The position numbers were made by a program, and so were the translations under genes. DNA of 64,000 nt, from contig NZ_QLTT01000006.1 in assembly GCF_003269295.1 (NCBI RefSeq), positions 372,001-436,000 of the forward strand, written 5' to 3'. The notes beneath the pieces were generated by a model, which searched no databases, was not told where the DNA came from, and saw only the letters and a program-made list of their open reading frames with translations. Positions 36,497-45,330 of this stretch are shown here, in pieces (position 1 is the first letter of the stretch; every line of letters starts with the position of its first letter). Source of the stretch: Lentzea atacamensis (lineage in GTDB: Bacteria; Actinomycetota; Actinomycetes; Mycobacteriales; Pseudonocardiaceae).

Positions 36497-36686
36497 CTTC
36501 GCGTTTGGCTCTGTTCGGCGGTTGACCGGTACAAGTACCGGGATCGTGCTAGAAACGGGCTGTGCCTGGGTTTAACAGCTGCGTAACGGGACTTGACAGG
36601 ATGTGTGCCTGGGACCACATTGTGCGCAACTTTGTTTGAGTCCTGTTCGGTTCGCACACGAGCGAGTGTCACCTGTAGGAGCGACG

Positions 36687-37994
36687 ATGGTTCGGTACAC
36701 GCCCGGTTCCACTCCGTTACCGCATCTCGGCAGGCGCGCGATGCTGCGGATCATGCTGGCCGGCGCCGGCGTCGCCGCGACCGGCGGTCTCGCGGCGTGC
36801 GGCGGCGGCTCGGGCTCAGGTGGTGACTCCAAGGTCGTCACCTTCGGCAACAACCTGTCCGACCAGGTGCCGAAGGACGCGATCACGGCCGCGGTGAAGG
36901 CCTTCGAGGCCAACTCCGGCGGGCTCTCCGTCACGATCAACACCAAGCAGCACGAGCAGTACCAGGAGCAGATCAACAACTACCTGCAGGGCAAGCCGGA
37001 CGACGTGCTCGCCTGGTTCGCGGGCTACCGCATGCGGTTCTTCGCCAACCAGGGCCTCACCGGCGACCTCACGGACCTGTGGGGCAAGGTCGGCGGCAAC
37101 TACTCCGACGCGCTCAAGCAGGCGTCCACGGGCTCGGACAACAAGCAGTACTTCGTGCCGTTCACCCAGTACGCGTGGGGCATGTTCTACCGCAAGAGCG
37201 TGTGGCAGGAGCGCGGTTACGCGGTCCCGAAGACGCTCGACGAGCTCGTCGCGCTCGCCACGAAGATGAAGGCCGACGGCCTGATCCCGATCGCCTTCGC
37301 GCAGAAGCAGGGCTGGCCTGCCATGGGCACGTTCGACCAGCTGAACTTCCGCATCAACGGCTACCAGTTCCACGTCGACCTGCTGGCGGGTAAGGAGAAC
37401 TGGCAGGACAAGCGGGTCAAGGACGTGTTCGACACCTGGAAGCGGCTGCTGCCGTTCCACCAGGAGAACGCCCTCGGCCGCGAGTGGCAGGAAGCGGCGC
37501 AGACGCTGCAGCAGAAGAAGTCCGGCATGTACCTGCTGGGTGCGTTCGTGGGTCAGCAGTTCCCCGACGCGGAGAAGGCGGACCTGGACTTCTTCCCGTT
37601 CCCGGAGATCAACCCCGAGCACGGCACCGACACGGTCGAAGCGCCGATCGACGGCTACATGATGGCGAAGAAGCCGGCCAACCCCGAGGGCGCGCTGAAG
37701 CTGCTCGAGTACCTGTCGAGCGCCGAGCCGCAGCTCACCTACCTGAAGGCCGACCCGACCGCGGTCGCGACCAACCAGAAGGCGGACACCTCCGGCTACA
37801 GCCCGCTGCAGAAGAAGGTGGCGGACACCATCAAGAGCGCCAAGCACATCACGCAGTTCCTCGACCGCGACACCGACCCGGGCTTCGCGAGCGAGGCGGC
37901 CACCAACGGCCTCATCGAGTTCATCAAGGACCCGAACAACATCGACTCCGTGCTCAAGGGCATGGCTGATCAGGCGAAGAACATCTTCAAGTGA
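36687..37994 (+). CDS. Extracellular sugar-binding lipoprotein of an ABC importer
   Basis: The 435-residue product is a family 1 solute-binding protein. Its N terminus has a twin-arginine-like LGRRAMLRIMLAGAGVAATG followed by the lipobox Cys in LAACGGG. The mature protein has YLQGKPDDVLAWFAGYRM, TQYAWGMFYRKSVW and MGTFDQLNFRINGYQ, the cluster typical of sugar binders. ATG 36687 follows GTAGGAG. Galactosides are the likely ligand from the adjacent beta-galactosidase operon. Confidence 0.92.
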   Translation: MVRYTPGSTPLPHLGRRAMLRIMLAGAGVAATGGLAACGGGSGSGGDSKVVTFGNNLSDQVPKDAITAAVKAFEANSGGLSVTINTKQHEQYQEQINNYLQGKPDDVLAWFAGYRMRFFANQGLTGDLTDLWGKVGGNYSDALKQASTGSDNKQYFVPFTQYAWGMFYRKSVWQERGYAVPKTLDELVALATKMKADGLIPIAFAQKQGWPAMGTFDQLNFRINGYQFHVDLLAGKENWQDKRVKDVFDTWKRLLPFHQENALGREWQEAAQTLQQKKSGMYLLGAFVGQQFPDAEKADLDFFPFPEINPEHGTDTVEAPIDGYMMAKKPANPEGALKLLEYLSSAEPQLTYLKADPTAVATNQKADTSGYSPLQKKVADTIKSAKHITQFLDRDTDPGFASEAATNGLIEFIKDPNNIDSVLKGMADQAKNIFK

Positions 37995-38947
37995 CCGCGT
38001 TGCAGGAGAAGCCGAAGGCGGTGGCCCCCGTGGGGCCGCCGCCTCGTCGGCGTGGAAAGCGTGCCACCGCACTGGCAGGTACCGACAAGCTGGTGCTGGG
38101 GCTCATGCTCGGCATCCCCACGATCGTGCACCTGATGTTCGTGTGGGTCCCGACGCTGGGCTCGATCGCGTTGTCGTTCAGCAGATGGAACGGCATCGGC
38201 GGGTTCGAGGACATCGAGTGGATCGGTGTCGGCAACTACGTCGAGATCTTCACGGAGTACCCGCGGTTCTGGCCGGCGGTGCAGCACAACCTGATCTGGT
38301 TGGCGTTCCTGCTCGTCGTGCCGACCTGCGCCGGCCTGCTGCTGGCCGTGCTGCTCGACCGCGAGCTCAAGTTCAGCCGGATCTACCAAAGCGCGCTGTA
38401 CATGCCGATGGTGCTGTCGCTCGCGCTGATCGGCTTCATCTGGCAGCTGATCTACACACCGGACGGCGGCCTGCTGAACTCGCTGCTGGGTCTCAGCGAC
38501 AACCCCGTCGACTGGATCGGCGACTCCGACATCAACCTCTACGCGGTGCTCGTCGCGGCCGCGTGGCGGCACACCGGCTACATCATGCTGCTGTACTTGG
38601 CGGGCCTGAAGTCGGTCGACCCGGCGTTGAAGGAAGCGGCAGCCCTGGACGGCGCCTCGGCTACCCAGACGTTCTTCCGGGTCACCTTCCCGGTGATGAA
38701 GCCGGTCAACATCGTGGTCGCCGTCGTGACGGTGATCGAGGCGCTGCGCGCGTTCGACATCGTCTACGTCATCAACAAGGGCCGCAACGGTCTGGAGCTG
38801 TTGTCGGTGCTGGTGACCGACAACATCATCGGTGAGGCTTCGCGCATCGGCCGTGGTTCCGCGGTCGCGGTGATCCTGCTGACGATCTCGCTCGGCGTCA
38901 TCATCCCGTACCTGTACCAGACGTTCAGCAAGGAGAACCGGACGTGA
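37991..38947 (+). CDS. Sugar ABC transporter permease, MalF-type
   Basis: The 318-residue membrane protein has six predicted segments and the coupling motif EAAALDGASATQTFFRVTFP near residue 215. It starts at GTG overlapping the binding-protein stop by 4 bp. The first segment begins at about residue 35 after a Pro/Arg-rich tail. It pairs with the next gene as the heterodimeric membrane channel. Confidence 0.93.
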   Translation: MTALQEKPKAVAPVGPPPRRRGKRATALAGTDKLVLGLMLGIPTIVHLMFVWVPTLGSIALSFSRWNGIGGFEDIEWIGVGNYVEIFTEYPRFWPAVQHNLIWLAFLLVVPTCAGLLLAVLLDRELKFSRIYQSALYMPMVLSLALIGFIWQLIYTPDGGLLNSLLGLSDNPVDWIGDSDINLYAVLVAAAWRHTGYIMLLYLAGLKSVDPALKEAAALDGASATQTFFRVTFPVMKPVNIVVAVVTVIEALRAFDIVYVINKGRNGLELLSVLVTDNIIGEASRIGRGSAVAVILLTISLGVIIPYLYQTFSKENRT

Positions 38948-39849
38948 CGGCCACCTTGGAACGGCCTTCGGTGCCGGTGAAGAACAAGAGGCCGCCGATC
39001 ACCCCGGCTCGCGCCGCGCTGCACGTCTTCCTGGTCCTGACGTGCCTCGTGACCTTGGCGCCGCTGCTGTGGGCGGTCTACGCGTCGCTGCGCACGTACG
39101 ACGACACGTCGGTCAACGGCTACTTCTCCATCGCGAAGTCGCTCACGCTCGACAACTTCGCCAAGGCGTGGGAGATCGGCAACCTGCCGCACTTCTACTG
39201 GAACACGTTCCTGATCACCATCCCGGCGCTGATCATCACGCTGTTGCTCAGCTCGATGGTGGCGTTCGGCGTGTCCCGGTTCAGCTTCAAGTTCAACCTG
39301 CTGCTGCTCATGGTGTTCACCGCGGGCAACCTGTTGCCGCAGCAGGTGATCGTGACGCCGTTGTGGCGGTTGTACAGGCTGATCGAGCTGCCGGCGTGGA
39401 TGTCGGCGAGCGAGTCGCTGATCGACTCGGCGCTCGGTGTGATCCTGATCCACATCGCCTTCCAGATGGGCTTCTGCACCTTCGTGCTGTCCAACTACAT
39501 GAAGACGATCCCGTACGAGCTGACCGAGGCCGCCCGCGTGGACGGCGCGTCGGTGTTCCGGCAGTACTGGCAGCTGACGTTGCCGCTGTGCCGACCCGTG
39601 CTGGCCGCGCTGGCGACGCTGGAGTTCACCTGGATCTACAACGACTTCCTCTGGGCGTTGGTGCTGATCCAGGACGGCGACAAGATGCCGGTCACCTCGG
39701 CGTTGCAGAACCTCCGGGGCACGTTCTTCACCGACAACAACCTGATCGCGGCGGGGTCGCTGCTGGTGGCACTGCCCACGCTGGTGGTGTTCTTCGTGCT
39801 GCAGCGGCAGTTCGTCGGCGGGCTCACGCTGGGCTCGACGAAGGGCTGA
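38944..39849 (+). CDS. Sugar ABC transporter permease, MalG-type
   Basis: The 301-residue membrane protein has six segments and the coupling motif EAARVDGASVFRQYWQLTLP near residue 195. It overlaps the upstream permease by 4 bp. No ATPase gene follows; the cluster ends in a strong terminator. Such orphan sugar importers in actinobacteria are usually energised by a shared MsiK-type ATPase encoded elsewhere. Confidence 0.93.
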   Translation: MTATLERPSVPVKNKRPPITPARAALHVFLVLTCLVTLAPLLWAVYASLRTYDDTSVNGYFSIAKSLTLDNFAKAWEIGNLPHFYWNTFLITIPALIITLLLSSMVAFGVSRFSFKFNLLLLMVFTAGNLLPQQVIVTPLWRLYRLIELPAWMSASESLIDSALGVILIHIAFQMGFCTFVLSNYMKTIPYELTEAARVDGASVFRQYWQLTLPLCRPVLAALATLEFTWIYNDFLWALVLIQDGDKMPVTSALQNLRGTFFTDNNLIAAGSLLVALPTLVVFFVLQRQFVGGLTLGSTKG

Positions 39850-39862
39850 GAGGACACAGCGA

Positions 39863-39896
39863 GAAGGGGCGAGGGCCGGCTGGCCCTCGCCCCTTC
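39863..39896. terminator. Strong bidirectional terminator
   Basis: GAAGGGGCGAGGGCC (39863-39877) and GGCCCTCGCCCCTTC (39882-39896) pair perfectly over 15 bp with a 4-base loop, followed by TTCG. It lies between the convergent permease and lepB genes. Confidence 0.85.
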
Positions 39897-39910
39897 TTCG
39901 CGTCTGAAGC

Positions 39911-40717
39911 CTACTTGCCGCCGGTCTGCGGGTTGAAGTCGGAGATGGTGCCCCACCGCCCGACCGGAATCACGATCACCCGCGCCTTGCCCACGACGTT
40001 GTCGATCGGAATCGCACCGTCGGCAGGCGTCGGGTCGCCGTGCTTGCGCGAGTCCGACGAGTTGTTGCGGTTGTCGCCCATCACCCACAGCTTGCCCGCG
40101 GGGACGGTGACCTTCTCGAACGAGTCCTGCTGGCGCGGGCCGCCGCCGAAGTTCAGGTACGGCTCGTCCAGCGGCTTGCCGTCGACGAGGACGCGGCCCT
40201 GGTCGTCGCAGCACTCGACGGTCTGGCCACCGACGGCGATGACGCGCTTGATGAAGTCCGTGCCGCTGGGCTCGGACAGGTTCACCATCGAGCCGAGGTC
40301 CTGCAGCGTGCCCGTGACGAAGTTCGGGGGCTGCTTGCCGCCCGTCCAGTTCGGCGGGCCGCGGAAGACGATGACGTCGCCCGGCTGGGGGTCGCGGAAC
40401 AGGTACGTGATCTTCTCGACCAGCACCTTGTCGTTCACGCAGCCCGTGCAGCCGTGCAGGGTCGTCTCCATCGAGGCCGACGGGATGACGAACACGCGCG
40501 CGATGAACGTCTGGATGACGACGGTCAACAGCAGCGCCACGCTGAAGATGACCAGCAGCTCTTTCCAGAACGGCTGCTTCTTCTTCGCCTTCTTCTTGGA
40601 GAACCTGGGCGCCGGTTCGTCGTCGTAGGAGTACGACGAGGAGCGCGCAGCGCCGTCTCCGGCGGGAGGCGTCGTCTCCCAGGTCGACGAAGAATCGTCG
40701 TTCACGCGATGACTCAC
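39911..40717 (-). CDS. lepB: Signal peptidase I
   Basis: This membrane-bound protease removes Sec and Tat signal peptides. The 268-residue product has a disordered, Lys-rich cytosolic N terminus, one membrane segment (LLVIFSVALLLTVVIQTF), catalytic Ser in VIPSASMETTL and Lys in DFIKRVIAVGG, and box E VMGDNRNNSSDSR. The GTG at 40717 was chosen over a longer frame that overlaps mprB. Two Cys in HGCTGCVND form an unusual CxxC near the active site. Confidence 0.95.
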   Translation of the reverse strand: MSHRVNDDSSSTWETTPPAGDGAARSSSYSYDDEPAPRFSKKKAKKKQPFWKELLVIFSVALLLTVVIQTFIARVFVIPSASMETTLHGCTGCVNDKVLVEKITYLFRDPQPGDVIVFRGPPNWTGGKQPPNFVTGTLQDLGSMVNLSEPSGTDFIKRVIAVGGQTVECCDDQGRVLVDGKPLDEPYLNFGGGPRQQDSFEKVTVPAGKLWVMGDNRNNSSDSRKHGDPTPADGAIPIDNVVGKARVIVIPVGRWGTISDFNPQTGGK

Positions 40718-40727
40718 ACGCCCCACC

Positions 40728-42122
40728 TTACGGACGTCCGGGTAGGCGCAACGTGAACAGGGCACCACCCTCGGGCGCTCTGCCCGCCATGGCCGTACCA
40801 CCGTGCCGTTGTGCCACCTGCTTCACGATGGCGAGTCCCAGGCCGGAACCCGGCAGGGTCCTCGCCTCGGACGAGCGGTAGAACCGCTCGAAAACGTGAG
40901 GTAGATCGGCATCCGCGATGCCGGGGCCCGCGTCCGCCACCTCCACCACGGCGCTGCCGTCGCCCACCTGACGCAGGGTCAGCCGCACCGCTGAGCCCGA
41001 CGGGCTGAACTTCACCGCGTTGTCGAGGAGGTTCAGCACCGCGCGCTCGAGAGCACTTGAATCACCCAGAAGTGTCCACGGTTGCAGCTGCACGTCGAAC
41101 GTGACGTTCGAGGCGCGTCTGCGCGCGCGGTCCATCGCCCGTTCTATCACCTCGACGAGGTCGACGGGTTCGTGGATGACCTGCGGGGCGTCCTCACGGG
41201 CCAGTTCGACCAGGTCACCGATCAGCGTGGTCAGCTCGTCGAGCTGGGCGCGCACGTCGGACTGGATCTCCCGCTTGTCCTCTTCGGACAACGTGGGCGA
41301 ATCCGGACGTTCCGACGCGAGCAGCAGCTCCAGGTTGGTGCGCATCGAGGTCAACGGCGTGCGCAGCTCGTGGCCCGCGTCGGCGACCAGGCGCCGTTGC
41401 CGTTCCTGCGACTCGGCGACCGCGCCGAGCATCGCGTTGAAGCTGTGCGTCAGCCGCGCCAGCTCGTCGTCTCCCGACACCGGGATCGGCGTCAGGTCGC
41501 CGGTGTTCGCGACGCGTTCGGTGGCCTCGGTCAGCCGTTGCACCGGCCTGAGACCGGTGCGGGCGACAGCCGTGCCCGCGATGGCCGCGAGCAACACGCC
41601 GGCACCACCGATGAGCAGCAGAACGACACTGAGCTTGGCCAGCGTCGTGCGTTGCGGCTGCATCGACTGGGCGATGACGACCGCCTGGTCCGACCCCTCC
41701 GGCCCGTAGCGGACGGCGATCACCCGCGTCTCGGTCCTGTGGTCGGTCCAGATGTACTCGGGACGCTCGCCCTGCGCGACCTCCCAGGCCTCCTCGACGA
41801 CAGGCGGCGGCTCGCCGGTCTTCGGGTAGAGGATCTTCCCGGTGTCGGCCTGCAGCAGGCCCATCTTCACGTCGCCGGCGGCGAGGAACGCCGCCGGGTA
41901 GTTCTGGACCTCGTCCGGAGTGGTGACCTTGAAGCCGGTCGCGACCGTGGCGGCACGTGAGCGCAGGCCTTCCTCGAGCGCGTCGTACACGCTCTTGCGG
42001 ACGATCATGTATGCGCCGAACGACACCAACGCGACGGCCCCGGCGACGCAGAACGCCGCGAGCCAGGTGACCCGAGCCCGCAGCGACGCTCTCTGCAGCC
42101 GTCCCTGGGGTTCGATGATCAC
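40728..42122 (-). CDS. mprB: Envelope-stress sensor histidine kinase, MprB type
   Basis: The 464-residue kinase has two membrane segments (about 20-40 and 165-190) around an extracytoplasmic sensor of about 125 residues. A HAMP domain follows, then phosphoacceptor [16 protein letters not shown] and the ATPase domain ([34 protein letters not shown]). The GTG start overlaps the mprA stop by 4 bp. In mycobacteria MprB senses envelope stress and is checked by DnaK and PepD. Confidence 0.92.
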   Translation of the reverse strand: MIIEPQGRLQRASLRARVTWLAAFCVAGAVALVSFGAYMIVRKSVYDALEEGLRSRAATVATGFKVTTPDEVQNYPAAFLAAGDVKMGLLQADTGKILYPKTGEPPPVVEEAWEVAQGERPEYIWTDHRTETRVIAVRYGPEGSDQAVVIAQSMQPQRTTLAKLSVVLLLIGGAGVLLAAIAGTAVARTGLRPVQRLTEATERVANTGDLTPIPVSGDDELARLTHSFNAMLGAVAESQERQRRLVADAGHELRTPLTSMRTNLELLLASERPDSPTLSEEDKREIQSDVRAQLDELTTLIGDLVELAREDAPQVIHEPVDLVEVIERAMDRARRRASNVTFDVQLQPWTLLGDSSALERAVLNLLDNAVKFSPSGSAVRLTLRQVGDGSAVVEVADAGPGIADADLPHVFERFYRSSEARTLPGSGLGLAIVKQVAQRHGGTAMAGRAPEGGALFTLRLPGRP

Positions 42123-42817
42123 GGAGGCGTCTCCCGGAGGACATAGCCCACCCCGCGCACCGTGTGGATCAGCCTCGGCTCGCCATCCGCCTCCGTCTTG
42201 CGGCGCAGGTAGCCCACGTAGACCTCGAGTGCGTTGCCCGAGGTCGGGAAGTCGTATCCCCACACGTCCTCCAGGATGCGGCTGCGCGTCAGCACCTGTC
42301 GCGGGTGCGCCAGCAGGAGCTCGAGCAGCGCGAACTCGGTGCGGGTGAGGCTGATGGGCCGGTCACCGCGGCGGACGTCCCTGGTGGACGGGTCGAGCTC
42401 CAGGTCGGCGAACTTGAGCACGGCGGCGGACTGCTGCGCGGCGGCGTCGTTGTCCTGTGCGGCACGGCGCAGCAACGCGCGCAGCCGGGCCAGCAGCTCT
42501 TCCAGCGCGAACGGCTTGGGCAGGTAGTCGTCGGCCCCGGCGTCCAGCCCGGACACGCGGTCGCTCACGGCGTCCCGCGCGGTCAGCACGAGGATCGGCA
42601 GGTCGTCACCGGTGCTGCGAAGGCGCCGGCACACCTCCAGCCCGTCCAGCCGCGGCATCATCACGTCGAGCACCATGGCGTCCGGCCTGGCGGCAGTCAC
42701 CGACTCCAGGGCCTGCATGCCGTCTCCGGCAGTCTCGACCTGGTAGCCGTTGAACTGGAGCGAGCGGCGGAGTGACTCCCGGACCGCTCGATCGTCATCG
42801 ACAACGAGGATGCGCAT
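42119..42817 (-). CDS. mprA: Response regulator, MprA type
   Basis: The 232-residue OmpR-family regulator has receiver motifs [33 protein letters not shown] and [16 protein letters not shown]. Its winged helix ends with [18 protein letters not shown] and [15 protein letters not shown], which agree with mycobacterial MprA almost residue for residue as I recall it. It is coupled to mprB. CTGAG repeats upstream suggest autoregulation. Confidence 0.93.
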   Translation of the reverse strand: MRILVVDDDRAVRESLRRSLQFNGYQVETAGDGMQALESVTAARPDAMVLDVMMPRLDGLEVCRRLRSTGDDLPILVLTARDAVSDRVSGLDAGADDYLPKPFALEELLARLRALLRRAAQDNDAAAQQSAAVLKFADLELDPSTRDVRRGDRPISLTRTEFALLELLLAHPRQVLTRSRILEDVWGYDFPTSGNALEVYVGYLRRKTEADGEPRLIHTVRGVGYVLRETPP

Positions 42818-42830
42818 AGGGGCAGTGTTG

Positions 42831-42855
42831 CTGAGGGATCTGAGAGGCGCCTGAG
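42831..42855 (-). promoter_or_regulatory. Three CTGAG repeats upstream of mprA
   Basis: CTGAG occurs on the plus strand at 42831, 42840 and 42851 (CTCAG on the coding strand), 14 to 38 bp upstream of the mprA start. The 9-11 bp spacing suits an OmpR-family regulator, and MprA is known to autoregulate in mycobacteria. A comparable set lies ahead of pepD. Confidence 0.4.
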
Positions 42856-42886
42856 AAGGGCCCTAACTGCGGGTGTGAGTTCAGTG

Positions 42887-43498
42887 TTAACCCTCGAGGC
42901 CACGCGCGACGGGCGCATTCCACTTCCGCCACAGCGCAATCAGCCTGATGGTGATGATTATTGACGCACCGGTCAACGCGACCAGGTCTTTCGGCAGCCC
43001 GGCCAAGGTGCCCAGCGCGACGGCGACCGCGCCGGCCAGCGCCGCCACGGCGTAGATCTCCCTCCTGAGCACCAGCGGAATTTCACGGAGGAGGAGGTCA
43101 CGGACCGCACCACCACCGATGCCCGTCGTCATCCCGATGAGGCACGCGGCGTACGGAGTGGCGCCGAGAGCCAGCGCGGTGGTGGTGCCGGACGTGACGA
43201 ACAGACCGAGCCCCACGGCGTCCAGCAGCAGCACGGAACGGCGGAGCTTCGCGACCTGCGGGTGGAACCAGAAGACGATCAGGCCCGTACCGCCGGCGAC
43301 CAGCAGGTACGGCCAGGTCCTGAGGGTGGTCGGCGGGTGCACGCCCAGCAGCACGTCCCGGATGATGCCGCCGCCCAGCGCCGTGGTGAGCGCCAGCACG
43401 ATCACGCCGAACACGTCCAGGCGAGCACGGACGGCAGCCACCGCACCGGACGCGGCGAAGACCGCGATCCCGATCAGTTCCAGGACGATGAGCAGCAC
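42887..43498 (-). CDS. TRIC-type cation channel (UPF0126) membrane protein
   Basis: The protein of about 203 residues has seven hydrophobic segments in two repeats, each with the family motif: TALGGGIIRDVLLG and GIGGGAVRDLLLREIP. Bacterial TRIC homologues form trimeric monovalent-cation channels. The GTG at 43498 gives the usual N terminus (MLLIVLELIGIAVFAASGA); a start at 43576 would overlap the upstream gene by 47 bp, though a GGGAGG lies in that overlap. Confidence 0.88.
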   Translation of the reverse strand: MLLIVLELIGIAVFAASGAVAAVRARLDVFGVIVLALTTALGGGIIRDVLLGVHPPTTLRTWPYLLVAGGTGLIVFWFHPQVAKLRRSVLLLDAVGLGLFVTSGTTTALALGATPYAACLIGMTTGIGGGAVRDLLLREIPLVLRREIYAVAALAGAVAVALGTLAGLPKDLVALTGASIIITIRLIALWRKWNAPVARGLEG

Positions 43499-43529
43499 GA
43501 ACAGGAAGACTAGCGCCGCACTAACGGAT

Positions 43530-44516
43530 CTATCTGGGTAACGCCTCCCGGCGGTAGCCAGCCTCCAGCCGCCCACCCGCGGACGTCAGAACGTGCTCGA
43601 CGACCTCGATGAACCACTCTGCGCCCTCGCCCCGCACCAGCGCCCGGTAGGCGTCCACGAGCTCGTCGGCCTTGGCCTCCCGCAGACGGCGCAGCAACCA
43701 CTTCCCGTGGCCGAGCCACCGGTTCTGCACGACCAGCGCCAGCTCACCCGCGCAGGTCAGCAGCCTGGCCGCGACGAACAGCCGTTCGTCCTCGTCCCGT
43801 GCCCCGATCAGGTCCTCCAGCAGGTCGGTGGTCCCGTACCTGCGGTCTTCGAGTTCCGTGGCAGTCGGGTGCGGAGGACCGATGTCCAGCAGAGCGCGCG
43901 CCTCAGCCCGCATGCGCTGGCCGGTGCCGTTGGCATCGAGCATGAGGAAGCCCTCGGCGCACATGTGCAGCAACGGAGGCCGCCGGTCCTGGATGTCCCG
44001 CGCCACGAAGTCCTGGAACGACTCGATCGTGTGACAGAACAGCTCGACCGGCCAGCCGCGGTGCTCCAGCGTCTCGCGGAACGCACAGGCCAGGTCGTCG
44101 ACGATCACGATGATGTCCAGGTCCGAGTTCGCCGTGTAGTTCCCGGCCGCGACGCTGCCGCCGAGGAACGCCGCCGTCGCGAGCGGATAGCGTTCGTCGA
44201 TCAGGTCGCGGGCCACCTGCACGGGATCCTTGTCCCAGTCCAGCGGATGCCCGGTGACGTAGTAGTCCTGCGCGGGGTCGAGCGGGCCGAGCACCTGTTC
44301 GACGTGCTGCCGGATCTCCGGGCTCACCTCGTGCATGTCCACGAGCCACGGGTTGTCCTCGGCGTCGAACAGCGGCCGGATCTGCAGGAACTGCGCGCGC
44401 GAGATGTCCCGCACGCTGACCGGTGGCCCGCTGTGCCTCTTCGCGTAGCCCTTCAGGCGCCAACCCATGTTGTCGCCGTAGGCGTGCCTTGCGTCGTCCG
44501 CCGACATGCGTTCCAT
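43530..44516 (-). CDS. Nucleotidyltransferase-domain protein
   Basis: The 328-residue cytosolic protein has a central nucleotidyltransferase motif AAFLGGSVAAGNYTANSDLD with the Gly-Ser and Asp-x-Asp metal-binding pattern. N-terminal (about 1-110) and C-terminal helical regions surround it. This layout resembles aminoglycoside or tRNA-type nucleotidyltransferases, but the substrate cannot be named. ATG 44516 or 44507 may start it. It is 31 bp upstream of the TRIC gene on the same strand. Confidence 0.75.
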   Translation of the reverse strand: MERMSADDARHAYGDNMGWRLKGYAKRHSGPPVSVRDISRAQFLQIRPLFDAEDNPWLVDMHEVSPEIRQHVEQVLGPLDPAQDYYVTGHPLDWDKDPVQVARDLIDERYPLATAAFLGGSVAAGNYTANSDLDIIVIVDDLACAFRETLEHRGWPVELFCHTIESFQDFVARDIQDRRPPLLHMCAEGFLMLDANGTGQRMRAEARALLDIGPPHPTATELEDRRYGTTDLLEDLIGARDEDERLFVAARLLTCAGELALVVQNRWLGHGKWLLRRLREAKADELVDAYRALVRGEGAEWFIEVVEHVLTSAGGRLEAGYRREALPR

Positions 44517-44545
44517 TGTTACTTGGCTGAGCGGTGCGGACGAAT

Positions 44546-45330
44546 TCAGACTCTTGCCACCGCCAGCACGTATCCCAGCGACGACTCGCACGCGGCCGGC
44601 GACAACAGCTGGTCGAGGTACTGCTGCGCCGTTTCTCCGTGCGCCGCAACAAGAGCGTCGTAGTGCCGCCGGGCACCGTCGCGCATCCGCTGCAGGGTCC
44701 TGCGCGTCTCCGCGGTCAGGTCCAGCAGTTCGACGACCTGCAGGCCCGCCGCGGCCAGCAACTTCGGGTCGCCGGCGAACGTGGGCAGCTCGTCGATGTC
44801 GTAAGTGGTCAGAGCCGGCCGCAGCTCGTTCAGCTCACCTGCGAAACCGGCCGCCGCTGCACGAAGTCGGACACCACGACCACACCGGACGGCTTCACCA
44901 CGCGAGCCAGCTCGCGCAGGACGCCGGCCCTGTCCCCCAAGAGCGGCAACGTCTCCACGGCCCACGCCACGTCGAACGCGTCGCCGGAGAACGGCATCGC
45001 GTGCGGATCACATGCACGAACCGGACCTGGTCGTCGACGAACAACGCTTCCGCGCGAACGTTGGCCAGCCGAACCTGCTCAGCGCACGGAGATACCGACA
45101 CGATGTCGGCGTGCGACGCCTCCGCCAACCGGAAAGCCGAGGTGCCGACGCGGCGCCCCAGATCCAGCACGCGCCGGCCGTGGCGGGCGCCGAGCTTGTC
45201 GATGTGCAGGGCGGTCATGCGTTCGGCCGCGATCCGGTTCGAGGACTGGTCCTCTTCGGAGGTCCAGAGACCAAAGTGCAAGGTTGTGGTCCCTGATGGT
45301 GCGCATGACCTCGTGGTGGACGTCGGCCAT
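44546..45330 (-). pseudogene. Class I SAM-dependent methyltransferase with multiple frameshifts
   Basis: Pieces of one methyltransferase lie in sequence in different frames: MADVHHEVMRTIRDHN from ATG 45330; then LHFGLWTSEEDQSSNRIAAE to VDDQVRFVHVIR; then AMPFSGDAFDVAWAVETLPL to VVVVSDFVQRRPVS; then GELNELRPALTTYDIDELP to the stop at 44546. Motif I is also damaged, reading LDLGRRVGTSAF where a glycine-rich LDxGCGxG is expected. Three frame changes near 45285, 45000 and 44840 argue for a dead gene. The start overlaps the Eis gene stop by one base. Confidence 0.75.
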
